Shown piece after piece: positions 1-6,854 of a DNA stretch of 63,943 nt; the stretch's first letter is position 1, and each line of letters starts with the position of its first letter. Source of the DNA: Planctomycetota bacterium (GTDB lineage: Bacteria; Planctomycetota; Phycisphaerae; WQYP01); the NCBI GenBank assembly GCA_021851715.1, contig JAJZCR010000013.1, positions 1-63,943 of the forward strand, in the 5' to 3' direction. The position numbers and the translations under genes are program-made. The notes beneath the pieces are model-generated. The model ran no database searches. It was not told the DNA's origin and saw only the letters and a list, made by a program, of their open reading frames with translations.

Positions 1-1
1 T

Positions 2-169
2 GATCATTTTAATGCGGGTTTTGTTTCGGGGCAGTTGTTGGGATTGAGTCTGGCGGAATCTTTGTGCATGGGCACGGCCACCAGCGGCTTTTATGTGCGG
101 ACCGCGATCAGCCCCAGTTCCGCGCAGTTGGTGGAATTTATCCGCGATTTACCCCAACCACAGGAGTAA
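2..169 (+). CDS. PfkB-family carbohydrate kinase, C-terminal fragment
   Basis: Only the last 55 codons are present; the gene enters from the left edge and stops at TAA 167-169. The fragment begins D-H-F-N-A-G-F, which matches the end of the PfkB/ribokinase signature in which a Gly-Ala-Gly-Asp loop carries the catalytic Asp and forms the anion hole. It is followed by an Ala- and Leu-rich helix and the usual short tail. Members of the family phosphorylate sugars or nucleosides with ATP in the cytoplasm; the substrate cannot be read from this part. It converges with the membrane protein gene that ends at 213. Confidence 0.72.
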   Translation, partial: DHFNAGFVSGQLLGLSLAESLCMGTATSGFYVRTAISPSSAQLVEFIRDLPQPQE

Positions 170-212
170 ATGGGGGCGTTGGAAAAGCGGGGGGAAGAGG
201 CTGTCTCACGTG

Positions 213-1565
213 TTATTCTGTACACGGGGCTGTGGTCGGTATCGGCAGATCTGATTCAATAATTTGAACTTCCGTGGGCGTGGGGCGATGAAATTTTCCA
301 CGAACCACCCAATACGCACCGAGGAGGTTCCAGGCTATGGGTAAAAAGCGGATGGCTTGGGCCAAGGCAAAAGACTGGCTGGCGGTATCCACGCCGCGGG
401 TAACAAAAAAGTGCAGCAAAATCGCCTCGGTAACGCCGATGCCCTGCGGGGGCATAATGGGCAGGCTTGCGGCCAGGGCGGCCAGCGGAATGTAGGCCAT
501 GAACCAGCCAAATGACGCGTGCATGCCAAAGGCGCGTCCCGCCAGAAATCCGGCCAGCGGTAGCACGCTTTGTGAAATCAAGCTGAGGCCAAATGTACCG
601 GCAACCAGGCCCAGGTGATTGCGGTAAGCCAGCAACGAGCGATCGGCATGCTTGATGAATTCGGGCAGTGGCAGGCGGTTCAGGATGGCATCTATGCCCA
701 ACCGCCGCCGCAACCGGGCTGAAAAATACAGGATGCAGCCGACAAGGGTCGCCGCAAGCAAACTGCCGGTCAGCAGTACCACACGCAGTAAAACCGGGTC
801 GCTTCCGGTACCGGTTGCGATGCTGAATGGGCCGGCGGATGATGCTGAATTGACCATCAACTGTATGGTGGCTGCGATGCCGGCTACCATCACCAGGCCG
901 ACCAGGCCAATGACACGGTCCAGCAGCACGGTCACGGCACTTTGGGTGGTTTGGCCGGTGACACGGGCGGTATAAAGTATTTTCACCAGATCTCCACTGG
1001 TGGTACCCGGCAAAAAGGTGGAATAAAACTGGCCGACGAAATTCAGGCGAAGGCATTGGGCATAGGAAAGGTGCATGTTCTGCACGCTCATCAGCAGTTG
1101 CCAGCGCCAGGCGGTCAGAAAAAATGGAATTCCCACGATGATCAGTGCAGCCAACAACAACCAGCCGTTGGCCCGTACAATAAGAGAATGCAGACCTGCT
1201 TCGATTTCCGGATGGCCGCCGGCTTTAGCCAGGTAGCTTACAGGCAACATGAGTTGCCGGGGAAACATGATGGGATACCTGGTGGCATCAGCGGTGACGA
1301 TCTTGCCGGATGGGAGTTTGACCTGAATTTTCTGACCGGTCAGGCGTACGATGACGGTGCGCGGTGTGCGGGAGATGACAGGCAGTCGGGTAGCACGCAT
1401 GAATACGGCCGCACGCACCGTCTGGCCCCTGGCAATCACGGCAGTGTCGTGCCAGGATATTTGCCCAAGCACCCACCACAGCCCAAGTACGGCAATGGCG
1501 AGCTTGAGCACGGTGAGCACCAGTCGGCGGGCGTGGTGTTGCGATGACGAATGCGGTTGTGGCAT
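213..1565 (-). CDS. Lysylphosphatidylglycerol synthase TM region-like (UPF0104/AglD) membrane protein
   Basis: This 450-residue protein has several hydrophobic segments and the core pattern of the UPF0104/COG0392 family: a W-R-W-Q-L-L segment, then L-R-L-N-F-V-G-Q-F-Y and P-G-T-T-S-G-D-L-V-K. The family includes the flippase part of MprF and AglD-like proteins and is thought to act on lipids or lipid-linked sugars in the inner membrane. A soluble insert of about 90 residues sits between the first and second membrane segments, which is unusual. The frame is open to 1703, but that would run into pyrE. ATG 1565 has a GAGG site 7 bases upstream and leaves a 49-base gap to pyrE, so the two are probably co-transcribed. 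The substrate is unknown. Confidence 0.8.
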   Translation of the reverse strand: MPQPHSSSQHHARRLVLTVLKLAIAVLGLWWVLGQISWHDTAVIARGQTVRAAVFMRATRLPVISRTPRTVIVRLTGQKIQVKLPSGKIVTADATRYPIMFPRQLMLPVSYLAKAGGHPEIEAGLHSLIVRANGWLLLAALIIVGIPFFLTAWRWQLLMSVQNMHLSYAQCLRLNFVGQFYSTFLPGTTSGDLVKILYTARVTGQTTQSAVTVLLDRVIGLVGLVMVAGIAATIQLMVNSASSAGPFSIATGTGSDPVLLRVVLLTGSLLAATLVGCILYFSARLRRRLGIDAILNRLPLPEFIKHADRSLLAYRNHLGLVAGTFGLSLISQSVLPLAGFLAGRAFGMHASFGWFMAYIPLAALAASLPIMPPQGIGVTEAILLHFFVTRGVDTASQSFALAQAIRFLPIAWNLLGAYWVVRGKFHRPTPTEVQIIESDLPIPTTAPCTE

Positions 1566-1614
1566 ACGGGCCTCACGGATGAAATCCGGTTGGTTCGCCT
1601 GCGGCGCTGCTGGC

Positions 1615-2136
1615 TTAAATTCCCAGATCTTGTTTGGTGAGCAGGGCTTCAAAGATGAAGCCGGCGTTGGAAATGTTTTCGCGGGCACCTTCCTGGCGGT
1701 CAATCACGGCGACAATTTTTTCCACCGTTGCCCCCGCAGCTTGAATGACTTTAGCCGCTTCCAGCACCTGTCCGCCGGTGGTGGCGATATCCTCCACCAG
1801 CAGTACGTGCTCACCTGGCAGCAGCAGACCTTCAATGAGTTTGGAGGTGCCATAGTCTTTTTTTGAATTGCGGACAATAAAAAACGGCAGCCCGGCCGCC
1901 AAAGATGCTGCGGCCGCCAGAGCCACCCCGCCCAGTTCAGCGCCGGCCATGCGTTTGGTGGCGGTGGTGCAGTGGGCGGCCAGCCGCGTGCCAAGGGCGG
2001 CAAGAATATCCGGCTGGGTTTCAAACAGATACTTATCCATATAATATTTGGATTTTTTCCCCGAGCGCAGGGTAAAATCGCCTTCCAGATAAGCAGTAGC
2101 CTTAATCCGTGCCGCGAGAGTGGCCTGATTCATCAT
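1615..2136 (-). CDS. pyrE: Orotate phosphoribosyltransferase
   Basis: The product converts orotate and PRPP to orotidine 5'-phosphate in UMP synthesis. The 173-residue protein has the type I phosphoribosyltransferase signature L-L-V-E-D-I-A-T-T-G-G (PRPP loop), the F-x-L-R-S-G-K-K-S motif near the N-terminus that contacts orotate, and an R-N-S-K-K-D-Y-G-T flexible-loop segment. Two adjacent ATGs (2136 and 2133) are possible; a GGAG lies 11 bases before the first. The open frame reaches 2208, but the extra residues are not family-like. It lies 87 bases after accA and 49 before the flippase-like gene on the same strand, suggesting one transcript. Confidence 0.9.
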   Translation of the reverse strand: MMNQATLAARIKATAYLEGDFTLRSGKKSKYYMDKYLFETQPDILAALGTRLAAHCTTATKRMAGAELGGVALAAAASLAAGLPFFIVRNSKKDYGTSKLIEGLLLPGEHVLLVEDIATTGGQVLEAAKVIQAAGATVEKIVAVIDRQEGARENISNAGFIFEALLTKQDLGI

Positions 2137-2223
2137 GGTATGGGTTACTCCAAATAATTCAGATGGATTGGCATCGCATGGCAAGCATCGGCGTGCCCGG
2201 CCAATCATCTGGTTCCAACGGCT

Positions 2224-3366
2224 TTAGCCTGCCGCTATGGCTTGTGTTCCAAGACATCGGATTCGCTGGTAGCGTTGTTCCAGCAGGGTGTCCAGGGGGA
2301 TGGCACGGAGTTCGCGCAGGGTGCGGTCGATAAAACGTTCCAAGCTATCCGCCGCGGCTCGTGGATTGCGATGAGCACCACCCAGTGGCTCTTTGATGAT
2401 TTCGTCGATTACGCCCAGCTTTTTAAGAGCCTCGCTGGTGAGCTTGAGAGCGGCAGCCGCATCCGGAGCATTTTGTGAGTCTTTCCACAAAATGCCGCTG
2501 CATCCTTCTGGTGAAATGACCGAATACCATGCAAACTGCAGCATGGCCGTGCGATCGCCCACGCCGATGCCCAAGGCTCCGCCCGATCCACCTTCACCAA
2601 TGACAATGCAGGCTACGGGAGTGGGCAGACTGGACATTTCCCGCAGATTGACCGCGATGGCCTCGGCCACGCCGCGCTCTTCAGAGCCGATGCCGGGGTA
2701 GGCTCCGGCCGTATCAATGAGCGTAACTACGGGCAGGCCGAATTTGGCGGCAAACTGCATTTTCAACAGTGCTTTGCGGTAGCCTTCCGGATTGGCGCAG
2801 CCGAATTGGCAGCCTATTTTTTCCTTGGTATCGCGGCCCTTGTGGTGGCCAATCAGCATGACCTTATGGCCGCCGATACGGCCTGTGCCGGTAACGACGG
2901 CCCGATCATCGCCAAAACGCCGGTCGCCGTGCAGTTCAACAAAATCCTTGACGATCATATCTATATAATCGCGCGTTTGGGGGCGGGCGGGATGCCGGGC
3001 CACCTGTACCACTTCCCATGGCGAAAGATTCTGGTAGGTCTTGCGGATTAACGCAGTTAAATTTTCGCGTAGCTGCTGGATTTCAGGGGTGTAATCCACA
3101 TCTCGCTGTTCCTGCATGACCACTAGATCGTAAATCTGACGTTCCAGCTTCAATATAGGTTTTTCAAATTCCAGGGCCATTCCCACGGGTGGATTCCGCG
3201 GCGGTTCGGGGGCTGCCGTGGCAGTGGCGGTGCCAGGTTCTGCTGCCGTAACCGCACTGGACTGGGCCAAAGACCCAGATGGGGTGGGCATAGGCTCATG
3301 GCTTTCCGCAGACTGAGTTTCCTGTTCAGACTTAGCCTGGTGTTTGATGGATTTCCTTTTCGCCAT
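2224..3366 (-). CDS. accA: Acetyl-CoA carboxylase carboxyltransferase subunit alpha
   Basis: The protein forms the alpha half of the carboxyltransferase that moves the carboxyl group from biotin to acetyl-CoA, the first step of fatty acid synthesis. Recognisable stretches are H-G-D-R-x-F-G-D-D, G-R-D-T-K-E-K and the crotonase-type E-G-G-S-G-G-A-L-G oxyanion region. At 380 residues it is about 60 longer than usual. Residues 1-62 form a Lys/Arg- then Pro/Ala/Thr-rich low-complexity head before the normal start near M63. The long start is supported by GGAG 8 bases upstream of ATG 3366, whereas M63 has no good site. No accD is visible in the window. Confidence 0.93.
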   Translation of the reverse strand: MAKRKSIKHQAKSEQETQSAESHEPMPTPSGSLAQSSAVTAAEPGTATATAAPEPPRNPPVGMALEFEKPILKLERQIYDLVVMQEQRDVDYTPEIQQLRENLTALIRKTYQNLSPWEVVQVARHPARPQTRDYIDMIVKDFVELHGDRRFGDDRAVVTGTGRIGGHKVMLIGHHKGRDTKEKIGCQFGCANPEGYRKALLKMQFAAKFGLPVVTLIDTAGAYPGIGSEERGVAEAIAVNLREMSSLPTPVACIVIGEGGSGGALGIGVGDRTAMLQFAWYSVISPEGCSGILWKDSQNAPDAAAALKLTSEALKKLGVIDEIIKEPLGGAHRNPRAAADSLERFIDRTLRELRAIPLDTLLEQRYQRIRCLGTQAIAAG

Positions 3367-3582
3367 GCTTAATTCTCCAGTGCAGGATTAGCCGATCGAA
3401 TATCGGTGTACTCACCGCCGACCAGCAGGGCAAACCAGTTTTGATCCGGCCCCGTAAACCCGTCAATAGTGTAACGCAATCCAGTAATTTTGTAATGGCA
3501 TCCGGGCGGGCTTAAGGGCGGGGGAGGGCAATTGGTCTGAGTGGCGGTTTGGCGGCCGGGCGAGCCGGGGAATACTGCCCCG

Positions 3583-3635
3583 CCTAAGACTTTCACCTAT
3601 AGAACCTTAGGTGAATCCTTTAATAGCACCTAAGG
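3583..3635. promoter_or_regulatory. Alternative (mutually exclusive) hairpin arms
   Basis: Three short arms overlap in pairing. TTCACCTA (3592-3599) is the exact complement of TAGGTGAA (3608-3615). The overlapping CCTTAGGTG (3605-3613) is the exact complement of CACCTAAGG (3627-3635). A further CCTAAG at 3583-3588 can also pair with the middle arm. The middle arm can therefore form only one helix at a time, as in attenuators or riboswitches. It lies 220 bases upstream of accA on the minus side and 660 bases upstream of the porin. No ligand-binding core or T-run was recognised. Confidence 0.4.
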
Positions 3636-3796
3636 ACTAAGCCTGATATGTTTTTGCGAGTTTATCTGATTTCGCATATGCGTTGTTCATACGATGATGC
3701 TTTTGTGGAGTTTGTTCTTGGCCGGACAGTGAAGCTACTGCGGCGAGAACAGCACAGATGGACTGTGTAGTCTTCTGTAACCAGGGCCGTAAAGGG

Positions 3797-3876
3797 TACT
3801 TTAAGTAAAGGTGCAGGGACGGGGTTGTATGTTTGTAGTTCGCCGACGCACCATATCCCGCCCCTCACCTTTTTTT
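3797..3876 (+). ncRNA. Structured repeat, copy 1 (palindrome, hairpin, T-tract)
   Basis: The unit starts with the palindrome TACTTTAAGTA (3797-3807). It continues with a 16-base arm at 3810-3825 pairing with 3855-3869, with one bulged base (3814) and one A.C mismatch (3819/3861), and ends in seven T residues (3870-3876). The 29-base loop (3826-3854) is almost identical in copy 2. The layout resembles a small RNA or a terminator on the plus strand. There is no plus-strand gene just upstream that would need one. Its function is unknown. Confidence 0.55.
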
Positions 3877-4005
3877 AGTTGTCACGCAAAAAAATAAAAA
3901 GGAGCATCGTGCCGTCGGTTACATGGAGCTTTTTCCAGGTCAGCCGGGATGGATGCCCCGGTGAAATGTGGATGGTCTTGGAGATCGCGGAAAGGGTTAT
4001 CAAGG

Positions 4006-4084
4006 TACTTGAAGTAAGGTGTGGGGACGAGGTTATATGTTTGTAGTTCGCCGACGCACCAGACCTCGCCCCCCACCTTTTTTT
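4006..4084 (+). ncRNA. Structured repeat, copy 2 (palindrome, hairpin, T-tract)
   Basis: This second copy lies 209 bases after the first. It has the palindrome TACTTGAAGTA (4006-4016), arms 4018-4033 and 4063-4077, a bulge at 4022, an A.C mismatch at 4027/4069 and a seven-T tail (4078-4084). Compared with copy 1, two base pairs change on both sides (A-T to G-C at 4023/4073; G-C to A-T at 4030/4066) and one G.T becomes G-C. Pairing is thus conserved while the loop stays the same. The intervening 3884-4005 is unlike anything I recognise. Confidence 0.55.
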
Positions 4085-4164
4085 AGTTGACACCGCTGCC
4101 GGGTTGAATACAATTCTTTCTGGTGCGTGTCGGTCGGGCCGCAATTTTTGCGGCGTCATCAAAC

Positions 4165-4193
4165 TTATCGGATTCTATCTGACGCTGGATAAT
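4165..4193 (+). promoter_or_regulatory. Possible sigma-70-type promoter for the porin
   Basis: TTATCG (4165-4170) and GATAAT (4188-4193) are 17 bases apart, about 100 bases upstream of the porin start. The -35 match is weak, so this is tentative. Confidence 0.3.
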
Positions 4194-4296
4194 ACGTATG
4201 CAGGGTTTGGGGCTTTGATAGCCCTGTGAACGTAAGTAGTTCAAAATTGTGGAATGGCTTATATCGATCACTTTTTTTAAGAGAAAGGAACCACCC

Positions 4297-5622
4297 ATGG
4301 GAAAACGCATCACCTTACCCCTACTCGCGGCTGCGGCCGTGGCCGTGACGGCAGTCGGCAGTATCCGGGCGGCGGATTCTTCCAACTATCAACAGTTGCA
4401 GAAAAAGTACAGCACCTTGAAAGTGCAGATGCAGGCCATGCAGCGACAGATGGCCCAGATGCAAAAGCAGATGAAGGCTGTTCAGCGGTCCGCTCCCAGT
4501 ATCAATGAACGAGCCACCCGGCGGGCGATCAAGCGGCTTTCCCGGCAGGTGATGAAGCTCAGTGAGAAGGAAGCTGCCTTGGAGCCTGGCAACATTCAGG
4601 TGTTGATCGCCGGCGATGTGAATGTGCAGTTTCAAAATAAATCAGGCTCCAATTCCACGTTTTACGCGGATTCCAGCCCGATGATTCAGGTGCGTGTGGA
4701 TAAGAAGATTTTCATCAACACTGCCTTCGACTTTTACACTGCAAGTGGCGGTCCCGGCGGCATTAATTCAGACATCGGCGCCGCCAACGTCAATTATGAG
4801 CTTGGCGACTACATGACCGTTGGTGGTGGCCTTATATCCAGCCCGATCGGTGGCATTGTCAGCAACTACAATGCGGCGCCGTGGAATCGCTGGCTGGTGG
4901 ATGGTTCATTGGAAGACAACCTGCTGCCGTCCAACGAACTTGGTATCTGGACTCGCGGCGGCATTCCGGCACCGGATAGCCTGGGTTATCTGACCTACTT
5001 CCTCTTTGTCAGCAACGGACCGGATCTCATCACCACTGGTGATGCCCCAGGTCAAAACCAGCTGGGCTATGCCAACTCTCCGGCCAATCAGAACGGTAAA
5101 ACTCTTGGCGGGCGTGTAAGTTATTTGCCGATTCCGAACGTGGAATTGGGCTATTCGTTTGAATGGGCGCGGCCCAGTCCCTCGGGCAGCCTTATCACCA
5201 CCAATTCTTGGATTCAGGCAGTGGATTTTAATACGTATTACTTCAATAAGAAGATTGAAGGCTTTGTGAAATTCCGGGGCGGTTGGGCCTGGGATCAGAC
5301 CGGACAGGGCATCGCGCCGGGAAGCACCAACCTGTTGACGGGGAATATGTCCAATGGGGGCCAGATTGATGTGGCATATCAGCCCAGCATGTGCGGAATC
5401 AAATACCTCGATAAGACAATGGTGGCTTTTCGTTACGACCGGACCGATGGTCCGGTCACCGACCTGCAAACTCCTGGTGCTACGCATGAACAGCGTTACA
5501 GCGTTGGACTCGATTATTGGCTGCACTCCAATGCGGTACTCAAGTTTGAGTACGAATTTGACAATGTGCCCGACCAGCATGGAAGCAACGCGATGTTTTT
5601 ACAGTTTGCCGTGGGCATTTAA
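4297..5622 (+). CDS. Outer-membrane porin with N-terminal coiled coil (OprO/OprP-like)
   Basis: The 441-residue protein has a signal peptide (charged start, Ala/Val-rich core, cleavage near A-A-D) and a heptad-type coiled coil of about 30 residues rich in Met, Gln and Lys. The remainder alternates aromatic and polar residues with many Gly and Asn, as in a beta-barrel, and ends F-L-Q-F-A-V-G-I, a typical barrel C-terminal strand. This layout fits Gram-negative porins of the OprO/OprP type, where the coiled coil precedes the barrel. Phosphate selectivity is not shown. The start follows AAAGGAA at good spacing; the open frame extends 16 codons further without support. The downstream cytochrome may be co-transcribed. 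Confidence 0.8.
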   Translation: MGKRITLPLLAAAAVAVTAVGSIRAADSSNYQQLQKKYSTLKVQMQAMQRQMAQMQKQMKAVQRSAPSINERATRRAIKRLSRQVMKLSEKEAALEPGNIQVLIAGDVNVQFQNKSGSNSTFYADSSPMIQVRVDKKIFINTAFDFYTASGGPGGINSDIGAANVNYELGDYMTVGGGLISSPIGGIVSNYNAAPWNRWLVDGSLEDNLLPSNELGIWTRGGIPAPDSLGYLTYFLFVSNGPDLITTGDAPGQNQLGYANSPANQNGKTLGGRVSYLPIPNVELGYSFEWARPSPSGSLITTNSWIQAVDFNTYYFNKKIEGFVKFRGGWAWDQTGQGIAPGSTNLLTGNMSNGGQIDVAYQPSMCGIKYLDKTMVAFRYDRTDGPVTDLQTPGATHEQRYSVGLDYWLHSNAVLKFEYEFDNVPDQHGSNAMFLQFAVGI

Positions 5623-5677
5623 GGTTCAATGGAAGAATAAGGACTTGAGTCTACTTTGATTTGAGGAGTACATCATC

Positions 5678-6034
5678 ATGAATCTCAGGAATATTAAAAC
5701 TGTTCGCACTATTGTGCTGGTGGGTCTGGCCGCTGCGGGCCTGTCGCTGATGGTCGGCTGTTCCAATAACGGCACCGGAAGCAAACCCACGGCGAAACAA
5801 GGGGCTAAGCCGGCGGCTATCTGGCCGTTGTCGGTTAAGGATCCGGCCAAGAATGAAACTGGTGCCCAGATCTGGTCGGAAAATTGCCTGCGGTGTCACC
5901 AGTTGCGTTCACCATCGCAATACACTCCAGCGCAATGGGGAGTGATTGTGCAATACATGCGTCTGAAGGCTGGTCTGACTGGTGAACAGGCTCGCAAGGT
6001 GCTGGCGTTTCTCAAAAGTGCCAGCTCTCATTGA
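5678..6034 (+). CDS. Monohaem c-type cytochrome lipoprotein
   Basis: This short protein (118 residues) has a lipoprotein signal ending L-M-V-G-C, so Cys28 would be lipidated. It has one haem-binding motif, C-L-R-C-H (C70, C73, H74). M94, in I-V-Q-Y-M-R-L-K-A-G-L, is a likely axial ligand, and the surrounding W-x-x-I-V-x-x-M-x-x-x-A-G-L pattern is common in small electron-transfer cytochromes. It should be a membrane-anchored periplasmic electron carrier. A GAGGAG site lies 10 bases before the ATG. It follows the porin by 55 bases in the same direction and is closed by the hairpin at 6111-6145. Confidence 0.82.
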   Translation: MNLRNIKTVRTIVLVGLAAAGLSLMVGCSNNGTGSKPTAKQGAKPAAIWPLSVKDPAKNETGAQIWSENCLRCHQLRSPSQYTPAQWGVIVQYMRLKAGLTGEQARKVLAFLKSASSH

Positions 6035-6110
6035 GTCGGCTTAAACAGCGATAGATTTGTCGGCGGCACGCTGCTGTTTCATTGCTGCCTGCTTCCGTCG
6101 GTCGATACTC

Positions 6111-6145
6111 TCCGGCCTCGCGAGTGATCGCGGGGCCGGATTTTT
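6111..6145 (+). terminator. Rho-independent terminator after the cytochrome gene
   Basis: A 13-bp stem (6111-6123 with 6128-6140, a single G.T pair) encloses the loop GTGA and is followed by TTTTT (6141-6145). The T-run overlaps the last bases of the convergent HAD gene. Confidence 0.88.
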
Positions 6146-6809
6146 ATTGACGTGGTACGTACCAGGGGCGCACGTCGACGGCATACATGCCTGCGGCTTT
6201 CGCGGCTTGAAAGCCCAGTTCGGCATCTTCATAGACGGCGCAGTGCTGCGGCACCACGCCCATGCGCCGAGCCGCTTCCAGAAATGTATCCGGGGCTGGT
6301 TTCCCATGACGAACGTCATCGGCGCAAACCACGACCGGGAAAAAATTCTCCATGCCGATCAAGGCCAGCTCCTGTGTTACCACGGCTCGCGTTCCACCAC
6401 TGGCGACGGCTAATTTGCGGTGGCCCAGTTCCCGGCGGGCGAGAGCCACCACCGGCAGCACGGGTTTTGTTTCCGGCAGGCGAGTAAGAAAATTCTGTTC
6501 TTTGGCGTGGGCGAGCGCGGCGGCGTCTGACCGCCCATGTTCCGCACAGAGTATCGAGGCTATTTTTTGTGTTGGTGTGCCTGCCAATGCGTAAAAGCGT
6601 GATTCCGGAAAGACAATGTTCGTATCCGTCAGGGCCATCAACCAGGCATGGTAATGCACTGTCATGGTGTCGAGCAGGGTTCCGTCCAGGTCAAAAATCA
6701 GCCCCTCGATAGACTCCGGGATTTTAGCGTCCGGCTGACTGATCCAGCGGGTGTCGGTCATCGGTACTGGTGTTTTCGTCGGGTTATTCATCGTCATTGA
6801 AACTTTCAT
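6144..6809 (-). CDS. HAD-superfamily hydrolase, beta-phosphoglucomutase/phosphatase-like
   Basis: The 221-residue protein carries the four HAD motifs: F-D-L-D-G-T-L-L-D-T (nucleophile D40, acid/base D42), a V-A-S-G-G-T motif II, Lys in H-G-K-P-A-P-D, and the acidic E-D-A-E-L-G motif IV. A helical cap follows motif I, the arrangement of beta-phosphoglucomutase and related sugar phosphatases. It would act on a small phosphorylated sugar in the cytoplasm; the substrate is open. Several Met codons (6809, 6797, 6791) precede the conserved part and none has a strong ribosome site, so the start is uncertain by up to 20 residues. Confidence 0.85.
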   Translation of the reverse strand: MKVSMTMNNPTKTPVPMTDTRWISQPDAKIPESIEGLIFDLDGTLLDTMTVHYHAWLMALTDTNIVFPESRFYALAGTPTQKIASILCAEHGRSDAAALAHAKEQNFLTRLPETKPVLPVVALARRELGHRKLAVASGGTRAVVTQELALIGMENFFPVVVCADDVRHGKPAPDTFLEAARRMGVVPQHCAVYEDAELGFQAAKAAGMYAVDVRPWYVPRQ

Positions 6810-6854
6810 GTCAGGTTTGATTCACTATTTTTATGAGGTTTGCTCAGGACCAGC

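Noticed and set aside
3797..4084. Type III toxin-antitoxin repeats or a CRISPR array
   Set aside because: Only two copies, spaced 209 bases apart, with no toxin or cas gene nearby; each copy has its own hairpin and T-tract.
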